From an uncultured Collinsella sp. (GTDB lineage Bacteria > Actinomycetota > Coriobacteriia > Coriobacteriales > Coriobacteriaceae): a stretch of DNA of 49,163 nt. The notes beneath the pieces were generated by a model. It was given only the letters and a program-made list of their open reading frames with translations. It was not told where the DNA came from and did not search any database. Below, piece after piece: positions 8,300-16,542 of the stretch. The stretch covers positions 1 through 49,163 of the forward strand of contig URSO01000008.1 in the NCBI GenBank assembly GCA_900550415.1, written 5' to 3'. Numbering within the stretch: the stretch's first letter is position 1; every line of letters begins with the position of its first letter. Made by a program: the position numbers and the translations under genes.

Positions 8300-8560
8300 A
8301 TGACTGATTCGCGTAACTCGCGTAAGGTCCGTACGGGTGTCGTTACCTCCGTCTCCGGTGCCAAGACCATTGTTGTCACCATCACCGAGCGCAAGCGTCA
8401 CCCCAAGTACGGCAAGATGATGACCAGCTCCAAGAAGCTGCACGCTCACGACGAGGAGTGCACGGCTGGCGTGGGCGACACCGTCCGCGTTATGGAGACC
8501 CGTCCTATGTCCAAGATGAAGCGTTGGCGCCTCATCGAGGTCGTCGAGCGCGCTAAATAA
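8300..8560 (+). CDS. rpsQ: 30S ribosomal protein S17
   Basis: The protein has 86 residues. TGVVTSVSGAKTIVVTITER and HDEECTAGVGDTVRVMETRP match the OB-fold of S17, a primary 16S rRNA binder. A 118-bp gap follows before rplN, containing a small hairpin (GTATGC at 8600 pairing with GCATAC at 8613); a weak second promoter is possible there but not convincing. Confidence 0.97.
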   Translation: MTDSRNSRKVRTGVVTSVSGAKTIVVTITERKRHPKYGKMMTSSKKLHAHDEECTAGVGDTVRVMETRPMSKMKRWRLIEVVERAK

Positions 8561-8678
8561 GCAGTCGCTCTTACGACTTGTACGTTTCCGAAGATGTGCG
8601 TATGCCTGGCTTGCATACCACGGGCCGTATAAAGGCTGCGCACCTCTCTTCGGTTCTTAGTTCGGAGGAACATCTACC

Positions 8679-9047
8679 ATGATTCAGATGCAAACCATGC
8701 TGAACGTCGCCGACAACTCCGGCGCTCGCAAGATTCGCTGCATCAAGGTGCTTGGCGGTTCCAAGCGTCGTTATGCAGGCATCGGCGATGTGTTCATCGG
8801 TGCTGTCCAGGAGGCTACCCCTGGCGCCAACGTCAAGAAGAAGGACGTTGTCCGTTGCGTCGTCGTTCGCACCGTTAAGGAGATCCGCCGCAAGGATGGC
8901 TCCTACATTCGCTTTGATGAGAACGCCTGCGTTGTCATCAACAACGATGGTTCGCCCGTCGGCACCCGTATCTTCGGGCCCGTCGCTCGCGAGCTTCGTG
9001 ACAAGAAGTACATGAAGATCGTCTCGCTCGCTCCCGAGACCCTGTAG
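8679..9047 (+). CDS. rplN: 50S ribosomal protein L14
   Basis: The protein has 122 residues and starts MIQMQTMLNVADNSGARKI, the L14 signature. The C-terminal segment GTRIFGPVARELRDKKYMKI is also typical. L14 contacts the small subunit at an intersubunit bridge. A strong ribosome binding site (CGGAGGAA) lies upstream. In most bacteria this gene opens the spc operon, and the 118-bp gap before it agrees with such a boundary. Confidence 0.98.
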   Translation: MIQMQTMLNVADNSGARKIRCIKVLGGSKRRYAGIGDVFIGAVQEATPGANVKKKDVVRCVVVRTVKEIRRKDGSYIRFDENACVVINNDGSPVGTRIFGPVARELRDKKYMKIVSLAPETL

Positions 9048-9060
9048 TTAGGGGAGATAT

Positions 9061-9366
9061 ATGTATATCAAGAAGGGCGATAAGGTCCAGGTTCTCTCTG
9101 GTAAGGATCGCGGCAAGCAGGGCGTTGTCCTGCGTGCTCTCCCCGCCGAGAACAAGGTCGTTGTCGAGGGCGTTTCGGTCGTCAAGAAGGCCGTCAAGCC
9201 CAACGCTGCCAACCAGCAGGGCGGCATCGTTTCGCAGGAGGCTCCCATCGACGCCTCCAACGTCAATCTCGTCTGCCCCGAGTGCGGTAAGGTTACCCGC
9301 GTCGGTCACGAGAAGGACGGCAAGAACAAGCTGCGCGTCTGCAAGAAGTGCGGCCACAAGTTCTAA
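9061..9366 (+). CDS. rplX: 50S ribosomal protein L24
   Basis: The protein has 101 residues. The KOW motif (KKGDKVQVLSGKDRGKQG) is at residues 3-20. The C-terminal part has two CxxC pairs (CPEC and CKKC) that could form a zinc knuckle. L24 is one of the two assembly-initiating proteins of the large subunit. This is the last gene of the cluster: rplE, rpsN/rpsZ, rpsH, rplF and the rest of the spc operon do not follow, and a clear terminator closes the unit. Confidence 0.97.
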   Translation: MYIKKGDKVQVLSGKDRGKQGVVLRALPAENKVVVEGVSVVKKAVKPNAANQQGGIVSQEAPIDASNVNLVCPECGKVTRVGHEKDGKNKLRVCKKCGHKF

Positions 9367-9392
9367 GCTGCCCGCAACATCAAGTTGCTAGC

Positions 9393-9428
9393 AAAGGCCC
9401 GGATGCCACGGCACCCGGGCCTTTTTCT
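9393..9428 (+). terminator. terminator of the ribosomal cluster
   Basis: AAAGGCCCGG (9393-9402) pairs with CCGGGCCTTT (9415-9424) around a short loop, followed by T residues. This is a clear intrinsic terminator 27 bases after the rplX stop. Confidence 0.85.
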
Positions 9429-10130
9429 ATCCCCACTCGATGGCTTCGGTTCTGCCGTCCTGTCATTCCGGTTGCATCCAGTTTTCGGTGCCGTCTCGAA
9501 TCGAGTGCCGCCAGGTGACACCCTGTCGCGTTTCGTCGGCTTCGGGGACAAAAGTCGGGACAACTCCAAAAACTATTTTCGAACTCAGGGCTTTGAGTTT
9601 TTGTTTTTGTCCCAAAGGGCGCGGCGGGATGCCTTTGGAGGCTCGATAGCGCCGAAAACGCCCGTTTTGAAACTTAAATGCCTTTTCGCGTGCAAGCCGC
9701 CAGCTGCAATAGGAAGTGAATCAACGCAGGTGGCTTTCAAGCAGCTTGCAAAACTGCAGGTCGCAGGTCTTCATTGCCAGTAGGAGAAATGAGTAGTCTC
9801 AGGTGGCTTGCCCATGAGTTGGCGAACGGGATTTGAGATTACGCTGACGTCCGGAAACGCTTCGAGCACGGCGTTACGTTTTTGGGGTTTGGGCGTAGCC
9901 CCTGCACCCGCGAGCGCGGGCCTTAAGCCCGCCGAGAGGGTGACGCGTCGAAAACGAAGGGGAAAGAGAGAAGGGGCCGTCCCTATCATTCAGGTTGCGA
10001 CCGAAGAAGACAAGGAGACCCCCTGAGCCTGAATGATGCCCCACAGACCGCGTCCGACCGAGCTCAAGCCGAGCTTTTCCTGACGTCCGCCTTCGCGAAG
10101 ATGATGGCTGGATTGGCTATGGATTGGCAA
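9429..10130. other. non-coding stretch with small hairpins
   Basis: No gene can be supported between the rplX terminator and the IS3 fragment. Visible structure: CCCGCG/CGCGGG hairpin at 9907-9920; GGGCCTTAAGCCC at 9918-9930, similar to hairpins at 898 and 19158; and inverted copies ATCATTCAGG (9985-9994) and CCTGAATGAT (10028-10037). Minus-strand frames here have no family resemblance and are probably remnants or chance. Confidence 0.5.
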
Positions 10131-10133
10131 CAC

Positions 10134-10590
10134 TTATTTGGACGATTCCGGGAGGGACGGCCCCGCCTCCCTGAACTCGACCGGCGACATGTAGCCCAGC
10201 GTTGAGTGGATCCTGAAGTTGTTGTACCAGTGCACGTAATCCAAGAGCTTGGCTCGGAGCTCGCGCGTCCCTCCTCGGTCCTTCGGAGTGGCCGACGATC
10301 TCCCCGTTGCAGAGGTCGACGAGCAGGCAGACGTAGTTCCACGACGCCCCGACGCGCACGCAGGCCAGGTCGCTGCATATATGGGTGCACGGCGCCCTGC
10401 CGCCGAAGCCGCGCGCGACGACGTTCGACACGTCGGCCTCGTTGACCGCCCCGGGGTGCACCTTGAACCTCTTCCTGCCGTATGCGCCGGCCAGGCCGTT
10501 CTCCCTCATGATGCGGCAGACGCGGCGCCGGCTGACGGTAACGCCCGACCTCCCGGGCGACGCCTTGATCTTGCGCGATCCGTTCCGGCC
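10134..10590 (-). pseudogene. IS3-family transposase orfB fragment, frameshifted and internally deleted
   Basis: On the minus strand one frame reads GSRKIKA, then GVTVSRRRVCRIMRENGLAG (HTH_21 region) and CSDLACVRVGASWNYVCLL (start of the rve integrase core with the first catalytic Asp). After the segment NGEIVGHSEGP the frame changes, and LLDYVHWYNNFRIHSTLGYM with SPVEFREAG completes the typical IS3 C-terminus, ending at TAA 10134. The middle of the core, with the second Asp and the Glu, is missing, so this copy is dead. orfA and the N-terminal part of orfB are absent. The left portion abuts a truncated mtnN, so insertion plus deletion removed half of each gene. Confidence 0.85.
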
Positions 10591-10594
10591 CTTG

Positions 10595-10909
10595 CTGGCG
10601 GCGTGCGCCGCCGCGGCCGCCGTCGCCCCCGACATTAAGGTCCTCAAGGGCCGCGTCGTCTCCGGCGACCAGTTCGTCTCGCCCGCGGAACAGAAGGAGC
10701 GAATCCTCGCGACCTTCGGCGACTTGTGCTGCGAGATGGAGGGCTGCACCATCGCGCAGGCCGCTTATCTCAACGGCGTGCCCCTCGTCGTCGTGCGCGC
10801 CATCAGCGACAAGCCCTGCGCCGAGGGCCGGGTCGTCGACTACAACACCTTCGAGAAGAAGGCCGCCTGCGACTGCGCCCGCATCGCCGCGCGCATGGTT
10901 AAGCTTTAG
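10595..10909 (+). pseudogene. mtnN: C-terminal remnant of 5'-methylthioadenosine/S-adenosylhomocysteine nucleosidase
   Basis: About 100 residues are left. They match the second half of MTA/SAH nucleosidase: KVLKGRVVSGDQFVS, then CCEMEGCTIAQAAYLNGVP (the family MEGxAIAQ substrate-binding motif, here with Cys) and VVVRAISDKP with the catalytic Asp. The intact enzyme (about 230 residues) splits adenine from MTA and SAH. Here the first half is gone and is replaced by the IS3 fragment on the opposite strand. The open frame reaches back into the IS sequence from an ATG at 10385, but no native start survives. Another functional copy elsewhere would be expected. Confidence 0.8.
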
Positions 10910-10916
10910 GCCCTGC

Positions 10917-10957
10917 GCGCCGGGGCCCTTCTTTATGTTGGGACCCCGGCGCGCCGG
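10917..10957 (+). terminator. GC-rich hairpin after the mtnN remnant
   Basis: GCGCGCCGGGG pairs with CCCCGGCGCGC across a short loop. No T-run follows directly, so termination strength is uncertain; it probably belonged to mtnN. Confidence 0.45.
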
Positions 10958-11135
10958 GCCCTTTCCAAAGCGAAGTGTCGAGCCGAAGTGTTGAGCGTCG
11001 GCCCTGAATGTTCAATGGCCGTTGTTTTCTGCCCCTCAAGTGGTGGACTTTTCCTCGGAGCTGTTGATTCCCCCACGCGCCCCCTTCCGTTCTCTGTTCT
11101 CCCCTTATACTCCTTGTACGAGGAGGTAAGAAGTC

Positions 11136-13877
11136 ATGGACAAGACCACACAGGACAGCTTGGCAAAGAAACCCGTCGACATGAGGGACAGGATTCTCGA
11201 GCATCTCGAGGCCCTCACCTCTGCCGTCTCGCTCGACGACCTTGCCCGTCTGTCCACCTCCGACATCGCCGAGACGCTCATCATCTCCAGGAGCCTGGCG
11301 AGCCAGTACCTCAACGACCTTGTTCGCGCCGGTCTTGTGGTTAAGGTGGCGGGCAGGCCTGTCCGTTATTTTCATCGCCGCGCGTTCCAGAAGCGTTTTC
11401 AGGTAAAGCTCTCTGCAAGCGAGTACGCCTCGCTCGCCGACCTCATCCAGGCGACGGGAATCGCCGATCACCGCGACTTCGCGCGTGCCGTGGGCTTCGA
11501 CATGAGCCTCAGCTCCGTTGTCGAGCAGTGCAAGGCTGCGGTTCAGTACCCTCCGTTTGGCCTGCCCATCCTCTTGAGCGGCGGCGTGGGTGTCGGTAAG
11601 TCTTTCCTTTCTCGCCTTGTGTACGAGTACGGCAAGAACCAGGGCTTGCTGTCCCGCGACTCCTCCTATGTGCGCATCGACTGCGCCGGGGTCCCGGACG
11701 CCGCCTCGTTCAACGGGCTTCTTGACGAGTCGATCGCGAAAGCGCGCGGGGGTGTGGTCTTTGTCAACGGCATCGAGGCACTCTCTCCCTCTGCGATGGA
11801 GCACTGCCTTGCGACGGCCCTCGGGCTCGATGCCTCCCAGGATGCGCCGCGCGCTCGCCTCGTTCTTTCGACGACGCTTTCCGCCGATGACCTGAAGGTT
11901 TCCTCGGCCTACAGCAAAATGCCCATCTGTGCCCGCGTCCCCTCACTCAAGGAGCGGACCCCCGAGGAGCGCGAGGATCTCATCTTGAGCTTCCTGCGCA
12001 GCGAGGGGTGCCGAATCGGTTCTGATGTGAAGATCAGCCGCGGCGCATACCGTTGCCTCGTGAACGCGGACTTTTCCGATAACATCGCCGGCTTGCGCGC
12101 CTGCGTGACGAACTGCTGTGCCAAAGCGTTCCTCAATCGCGAGGGCGACTACGTCGTCGTTCGCCCGTATCTTCTTCCCAGCGGGCTCCTCTCCTCCGCG
12201 CAGATCGATCAACAGCCCGACGATGGCGTTCTGATCGACGCGTCTCTGGATGCCGCCGAGAGCACAGGGCCGGTCGAGCAGGCGCTCGATGCCCTGTGCT
12301 CCCTCGATGAGCGATTCTGCGCCGGGGAGCTCTCTGTCTCCGAGCTTGTCTCGCAAGCTGTCTCCGCTGTGCGCGGCGTTGAGGATCACTTGATCTTCGA
12401 CCACGGCGTCGCCTCCTCGAGGTCGCGCGCCTTCGAGCGCGTCGTGGGCGCGGTCCTTGCCGACGCAGGCTCTTCTTATGGCATCGAGCTTTCGAGGAAG
12501 GTCGCTTTTCTACTGGCCCAGGAGATTTGCCTGCAGTTGTGGCCGGGTATCGGCCTGGCTAAGCGAAAGTCTGCCTGTGCGGAGCAAATCTCCCATCTCC
12601 TCGGTGCCGTGACCTCCGAATTGCCGTTTGCCTCGAGTGTCTCCGATCAGGTCGCCGCAGACGTGGAAGGGGCGCTGGGAATCTCGCTCGATCACTTCAC
12701 GAAGACGCTTCTGACGCTGTGCGTCGCATCGGAGTCTCGCGATGCGAAGGCCCTTCGGACGCTCTGCGTCATCTTGTCCCACGGCTACTCAACGGCGACG
12801 AGCATCGCCGACGCGGCGAACCGTATGCTCGGCATGCATGTGTACGAGGCTGTCGACATGCCCTACGACCAGCAGCTGAAGGACATCGTCGGTCCGCTCC
12901 AGCGCCTCGTCGACCGCCATTCCTACTGTACCGGGGTCGTGTTCCTCGTCGACATGGGCTCCTTGGAGGAGGCCTATAAGGCCCTCGAGAACGTTACCGA
13001 CTCCACTATCGGCGTGGTGAACAACGTCTCTACCGGTCTTGCGCTCGAGATCGGGGTCGGGCTGCTCGGCGGCAAGTCCATCGCCGAGGTTCTTGGCGAT
13101 GCGACCGCCGCGTGCGTGACGCACTGCAAGGTGATCGAGCGCGTCAACCGTGAGGACGCCATCGTCTTCTGCTCCGAGTCCGGGGTCGACGCCGCGGAGA
13201 GGATACGCCAGCTCGTCTCGCAGAGCCTCCCGCGCACCATAGGCGCGCGCCTGCTCACGAGGCCCTTCAAGCAGCTCGTCGCGAACGGGTCGAACGACGC
13301 CGTTTTCTCCGAGCACCGCGTCTGCGCCGTCATCGGCACGGGAGACCCCGGGGTCGCCTCCGTCCCCTTCGTCGCCCTCGAGGACATCATGTCGACGGCG
13401 TCCGCCTCTAAGGTTGATGCCGTGTTCGGCAGGTGGCTTGACGCTTCCGAGCTCTCTTCTTTCCACGAGAAGCTGCTCTCGAACATGACGCTGCAGAACG
13501 TCATCCGCTCCATCACCATCCTCGACCCGGAGCGGCTATTCCATGAGATCGAGAGCGCCGTGCACGAGCTTCAGCGCAGGACAGGCGAGAAGATCGGCAG
13601 CAACGCCATCATTGGGCTCTACGTTCACCTCTGCTGTCTCGTCGAGCGCCTTGTTACCAGAAACCCCATTGAGACCTACGTTGGCCAGGACCGCTTCGAG
13701 GAGGAACGCGCCGATTTCATCGAGTCCTTCAGGCAGAGCTTCTCGAGCATCTCGACGCGCTATCGCGTAGAGGTTCCCGTAAGCGAGATCGCATATGTCT
13801 TCGACTACATAAGCGTGAGCGCCGCCCCGGCGCGAGAAGAGCGCCTCGGCTCCTCGGACCTCCTGCTCGACGAGTGA
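11136..13877 (+). CDS. LevR-like PTS-controlled transcriptional regulator with degenerate AAA domain
   Basis: The protein has 913 residues. Domains in order: winged-helix N-terminus (about 15-80); a shortened AAA+ domain (about 120-340) with Walker A SGGVGVGKS (148-156); PRD1 (about 390-500); a mannose-type EIIA domain with phosphorylatable His549 in LSHGYSTA; an EIIB-like P-loop with Cys679 in IVFCSES; and PRD2 (about 795-890) with His810 and His831. This is the LevR architecture, which activates mannose/fructose-class PTS operons and is controlled by phosphorylation from HPr and EIIB. The Walker B region reads VVFVNGIEAL, so the usual Asp-Glu pair is missing, and there is no GAFTGA loop for sigma-54 contact. 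It therefore probably works without sigma-54. AGGAGGT precedes the start. The PTS genes follow after 123 bp on the same strand. Confidence 0.9.
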   Translation: MDKTTQDSLAKKPVDMRDRILEHLEALTSAVSLDDLARLSTSDIAETLIISRSLASQYLNDLVRAGLVVKVAGRPVRYFHRRAFQKRFQVKLSASEYASLADLIQATGIADHRDFARAVGFDMSLSSVVEQCKAAVQYPPFGLPILLSGGVGVGKSFLSRLVYEYGKNQGLLSRDSSYVRIDCAGVPDAASFNGLLDESIAKARGGVVFVNGIEALSPSAMEHCLATALGLDASQDAPRARLVLSTTLSADDLKVSSAYSKMPICARVPSLKERTPEEREDLILSFLRSEGCRIGSDVKISRGAYRCLVNADFSDNIAGLRACVTNCCAKAFLNREGDYVVVRPYLLPSGLLSSAQIDQQPDDGVLIDASLDAAESTGPVEQALDALCSLDERFCAGELSVSELVSQAVSAVRGVEDHLIFDHGVASSRSRAFERVVGAVLADAGSSYGIELSRKVAFLLAQEICLQLWPGIGLAKRKSACAEQISHLLGAVTSELPFASSVSDQVAADVEGALGISLDHFTKTLLTLCVASESRDAKALRTLCVILSHGYSTATSIADAANRMLGMHVYEAVDMPYDQQLKDIVGPLQRLVDRHSYCTGVVFLVDMGSLEEAYKALENVTDSTIGVVNNVSTGLALEIGVGLLGGKSIAEVLGDATAACVTHCKVIERVNREDAIVFCSESGVDAAERIRQLVSQSLPRTIGARLLTRPFKQLVANGSNDAVFSEHRVCAVIGTGDPGVASVPFVALEDIMSTASASKVDAVFGRWLDASELSSFHEKLLSNMTLQNVIRSITILDPERLFHEIESAVHELQRRTGEKIGSNAIIGLYVHLCCLVERLVTRNPIETYVGQDRFEEERADFIESFRQSFSSISTRYRVEVPVSEIAYVFDYISVSAAPAREERLGSSDLLLDE

Positions 13878-14000
13878 CCTTCCCCGCGCCGCCGCAAGCT
13901 GACCGCGCGTCCTCAATAATCCGATAACCCCTTGCCCGGCGCGAATCCGGATAGTGCCGAGGCAGTACCGAACGCAAAACTTCATTTGATAGGAGCAAAC

Positions 14001-14474
14001 ATGAGTGTTGTTATGGCACGAATCGACAATCGCCTGCTTCACGGCATCATCGTGACGCAGTGGGCCCCGGTGTCGGGCGCGACCCGAGTCATGGTCATCG
14101 ACGACAAGGTCGCCGGCGACGAGGTCCTGAAGTCCACCATGAGGATGGCGCGCCCCGCGGGCATGGCCGTTTCGATCATCTCCGAGCAGACCGCGCTCAA
14201 GAACTTCGCCGCGGGCAAGTACGACCGCGAGAAGGTCTTCGTCATCGCCAAGGAGCCCGAGACGATGCTTCGCCTGGTCGAGTCGGGCGTCGAGCTCCCG
14301 TCGCTGGTCGTCGGCGGCTCGCTCGTCAAGGAGGACGGCATCCAGCTCACCCAGCGCGCCTACGCCTCCGCCGAGAACGTCCAGAGCTACAAGGCGCTCA
14401 TCGCCCGTGGCGTCAAGGTGACGGCCCAGTTCGTGCCCGCCGACAAGCCCGTCTCCGTCGCAGACCTCATCTAA
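14001..14474 (+). CDS. PTS mannose/fructose/sorbose family subunit IIB
   Basis: The protein has 157 residues. ARIDNRLLHGIIVTQW carries the phosphorylated His14 of the EIIB-Man family, and the rest fits the family length and pattern. IIB takes phosphate from IIA and passes it to the incoming sugar at the IIC/IID channel. AGGAG lies 6 bases before the ATG at 14001; the frame is open for 23 more codons upstream, but those lack a ribosome binding site. It is the first gene of the IIB-IIC-IID-IIA set. Confidence 0.93.
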   Translation: MSVVMARIDNRLLHGIIVTQWAPVSGATRVMVIDDKVAGDEVLKSTMRMARPAGMAVSIISEQTALKNFAAGKYDREKVFVIAKEPETMLRLVESGVELPSLVVGGSLVKEDGIQLTQRAYASAENVQSYKALIARGVKVTAQFVPADKPVSVADLI

Positions 14475-14483
14475 GGGGGAAAT

Positions 14484-15269
14484 ATGGTCAACTTCACTAT
14501 CCTGCAGGTCGTCCTTTTGACCCTGCTGGCCTTCATCAAGCACGTGGACTACTACGGCATCCCGATGATCTTCGTCAATTACGCCGTTTTCTGGGGCCTC
14601 ATCACCGGAGTCGTCATGGGCGACTGGAAGACCGGCCTTGTCATCGGCGGCACCATTCAGCTCATGCAGCTCGGCGTCGCGGGCTTCGGCGGCTCCTCCA
14701 TTCCCGACTACGGCACGATGGCCATCATCGCCACCGCCTACGGCGTGACCCTGGGCTCCGACACGGGCCTCGCCATCGGCCTGCCGGTCGGCATGCTCGG
14801 CATCCAGCTCGACGTCGTCGCCAAGATTCTCAACGGCTTTGTCGTCGAGAAGTCCCAGAAGTTCTGCAACGAGGGTAAGTTCAATCAGATGAACGCCATC
14901 CTGTGGGTCTGCCCCGCGCTCTTCGGCCTGTGCGCCGCCCTGCCCGTCTTTGTCTCCGTGACGCTCGGCCAGCCCGCCGTCAACTGGCTCCTCGAGGTCA
15001 TGCCCCAGTGGTTCCTCTCCGGCCTCACCCTCGCCGGCAAGATGCTCCCGGCCGTCGGTATCGCCATGCTGCTCCGCTACATGCCAACCGCCAAGTACTT
15101 CCAGTACCTGCTCGCCGGCTTCTTCCTCTCGGCCTTCCTGAACGTGCCCATCATCGGCGCCGCCATCGTCGGCGTTGCCCTCGCGATTGCGTTCTACCAG
15201 CGTGCCGAGAGGGACACCGAGCTCGCCGCCCACGCTTCCGCAGACGCCTTCATCGGAGAGGATGAGTAA
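14484..15269 (+). CDS. PTS mannose/fructose/sorbose family subunit IIC
   Basis: The protein has 261 residues and is strongly hydrophobic with several membrane helices. Family-typical segments include GGTIQLMQLGVAGFGGSSIP and IPDYGTMAIIATA. IIC is the membrane channel component that binds the sugar, working with IID. It follows IIB by 9 bp and is followed by IID after only 2 bp. Substrate specificity cannot be read directly; neighbouring GH172 and ROK kinase genes point to a fructose-containing (or similar furanose) oligosaccharide. Confidence 0.93.
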   Translation: MVNFTILQVVLLTLLAFIKHVDYYGIPMIFVNYAVFWGLITGVVMGDWKTGLVIGGTIQLMQLGVAGFGGSSIPDYGTMAIIATAYGVTLGSDTGLAIGLPVGMLGIQLDVVAKILNGFVVEKSQKFCNEGKFNQMNAILWVCPALFGLCAALPVFVSVTLGQPAVNWLLEVMPQWFLSGLTLAGKMLPAVGIAMLLRYMPTAKYFQYLLAGFFLSAFLNVPIIGAAIVGVALAIAFYQRAERDTELAAHASADAFIGEDE

Positions 15270-15271
15270 CC

Positions 15272-16105
15272 ATGGAAAACGAGAACATCACCGCCGTCGC
15301 CGAGGGCAAGCCCTCCGGCTACAAGGTCACCAAGAAGGACCTGCGCAACGCGAACTGGCGCTGGCTCATGAGCGTGTGCACCTTCAACTACCAGACCCAG
15401 CAGGGCGCCTCAGTCGCCTACGCCCTCTCGCCGGTCCTGAGGAAGATCTACACGAACGACGAGGACTATAAGCAAGCGCTCAACAACCACTTCCGCTACT
15501 ACAACACCCAGCCTTGGCTCGCCGCCATCATCCTTGGCGCCTGCGTGGCCATGGAGGAGCGCGACGGCCTAGCGGCGGCGGACGCCGTCCAAGACCTGAA
15601 GATCGGCACCATGGGACCGCTCGCCGGCGTCGGCGACTCCCTGCTCATGACCATGATCCCGACCATCATGGGCTCCATCGCCGCCTACATGGCCATCGAG
15701 GGCAACCCCGTGGGAGCCGGCATCTGGTTCGCGCTCATCCTGGCCATCTTCTGGGTCCGCATGCACGCCCTCGAGTTCGGCTACAAGCAGGGCGTGAAGC
15801 TCGTCACCGACTTCAGCGAGAAGCTTCCCAACCTCACTGCCGCCGCCTCCGTGCTCGGCCTCACCGTGGTCGGCTGCCTCATCGCCTCGGTCATCGGCGT
15901 CACCTGCCCGATTAGCTTCAGCTTCGGCGACGTCGCGATGGAGATTCAGCCGCTGCTCGACAAGATCCTGCCTGCCATGATCCCCGCCGCCATCACGGGA
16001 AGCGCGTATTACCTTCTTACCAAGAAGAACGCGAGCATGACGGCCCTCATCCTCGTGGTGATCGTCCTCGCGATGGTCGCCTCCGCCGCCGGCATCCTCG
16101 CCTAG
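15272..16105 (+). CDS. PTS mannose/fructose/sorbose family subunit IID
   Basis: The protein has 277 residues. It has a cytoplasmic N-terminus with WRWLMSVCTFNYQTQQG, the conserved FRYYNTQPWLAAIILG stretch, then GPLAGVGDSLLMTMIPTI and membrane helices at the C-terminus, all standard for EIID-Man. IID forms the translocation unit with IIC. Coding bias (nearly all codons end in C or G) matches the other genes of this block and is stronger than in the flanking regions. Confidence 0.93.
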   Translation: MENENITAVAEGKPSGYKVTKKDLRNANWRWLMSVCTFNYQTQQGASVAYALSPVLRKIYTNDEDYKQALNNHFRYYNTQPWLAAIILGACVAMEERDGLAAADAVQDLKIGTMGPLAGVGDSLLMTMIPTIMGSIAAYMAIEGNPVGAGIWFALILAIFWVRMHALEFGYKQGVKLVTDFSEKLPNLTAAASVLGLTVVGCLIASVIGVTCPISFSFGDVAMEIQPLLDKILPAMIPAAITGSAYYLLTKKNASMTALILVVIVLAMVASAAGILA

Positions 16106-16131
16106 CTTCGACCCAAGAGATTGGTGAATCA

Positions 16132-16530
16132 ATGAGAAAGATAGTTGTGGCGAGCCATTCCCTTCTCGCCCAGGGCTTCAAGGACACCCTCGAGTTCCTT
16201 ACGGGTAAGGGCGACGCCGTCAACGCCGTGTGCGCCTACGTGAACGACAACGGCGAGGGGCTCGACGCGGCGGTCGAGGCGGCTCTTTCGGGCACTGACG
16301 AGGTCGTCGTCCTCACCGACGCGTACGGCGGCAGCGTGAACCAGCGCTTTTCCCGCTTCGCCTCCGACCGGATCCACGTGATCGCGGGTGTCAACCTCCC
16401 GCTCGCCATGACGGTCGCGCTCGCGCGCCCCGACGAGAAACTCGACTTCGACGCCCTCGTCAACGAGGCGCGCCAGCAGATCATCTACGTGAACGGTGCC
16501 AGTTCCGCCGAGTGCGACGACGACGAATAG
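16132..16530 (+). CDS. PTS mannose/fructose/sorbose family subunit IIA
   Basis: The protein has 132 residues. IVVASHSLLAQGF contains the active-site His9 of EIIA-Man, and DEVVVLTDAYGGSVNQ is the typical mid-domain segment. IIA receives phosphate from HPr and gives it to IIB. Placing IIA last in the operon is less usual than first place but known. The tail is acidic (ECDDDE). GH172 follows after 12 bp, so the glycosidase belongs to the same transcript. Confidence 0.92.
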   Translation: MRKIVVASHSLLAQGFKDTLEFLTGKGDAVNAVCAYVNDNGEGLDAAVEAALSGTDEVVVLTDAYGGSVNQRFSRFASDRIHVIAGVNLPLAMTVALARPDEKLDFDALVNEARQQIIYVNGASSAECDDDE

Positions 16531-16542
16531 AGGAGGTCGACG

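Noticed and set aside
9771..9989. 72-codon frame on the minus strand
   Set aside because: No ribosome binding site and no recognisable family; it lies in hairpin-rich intergenic DNA.
13878..14000. Sigma-54 promoter for the PTS genes
   Set aside because: No GG-N10-GC element with the expected context was found, in line with the missing GAFTGA loop in the regulator.
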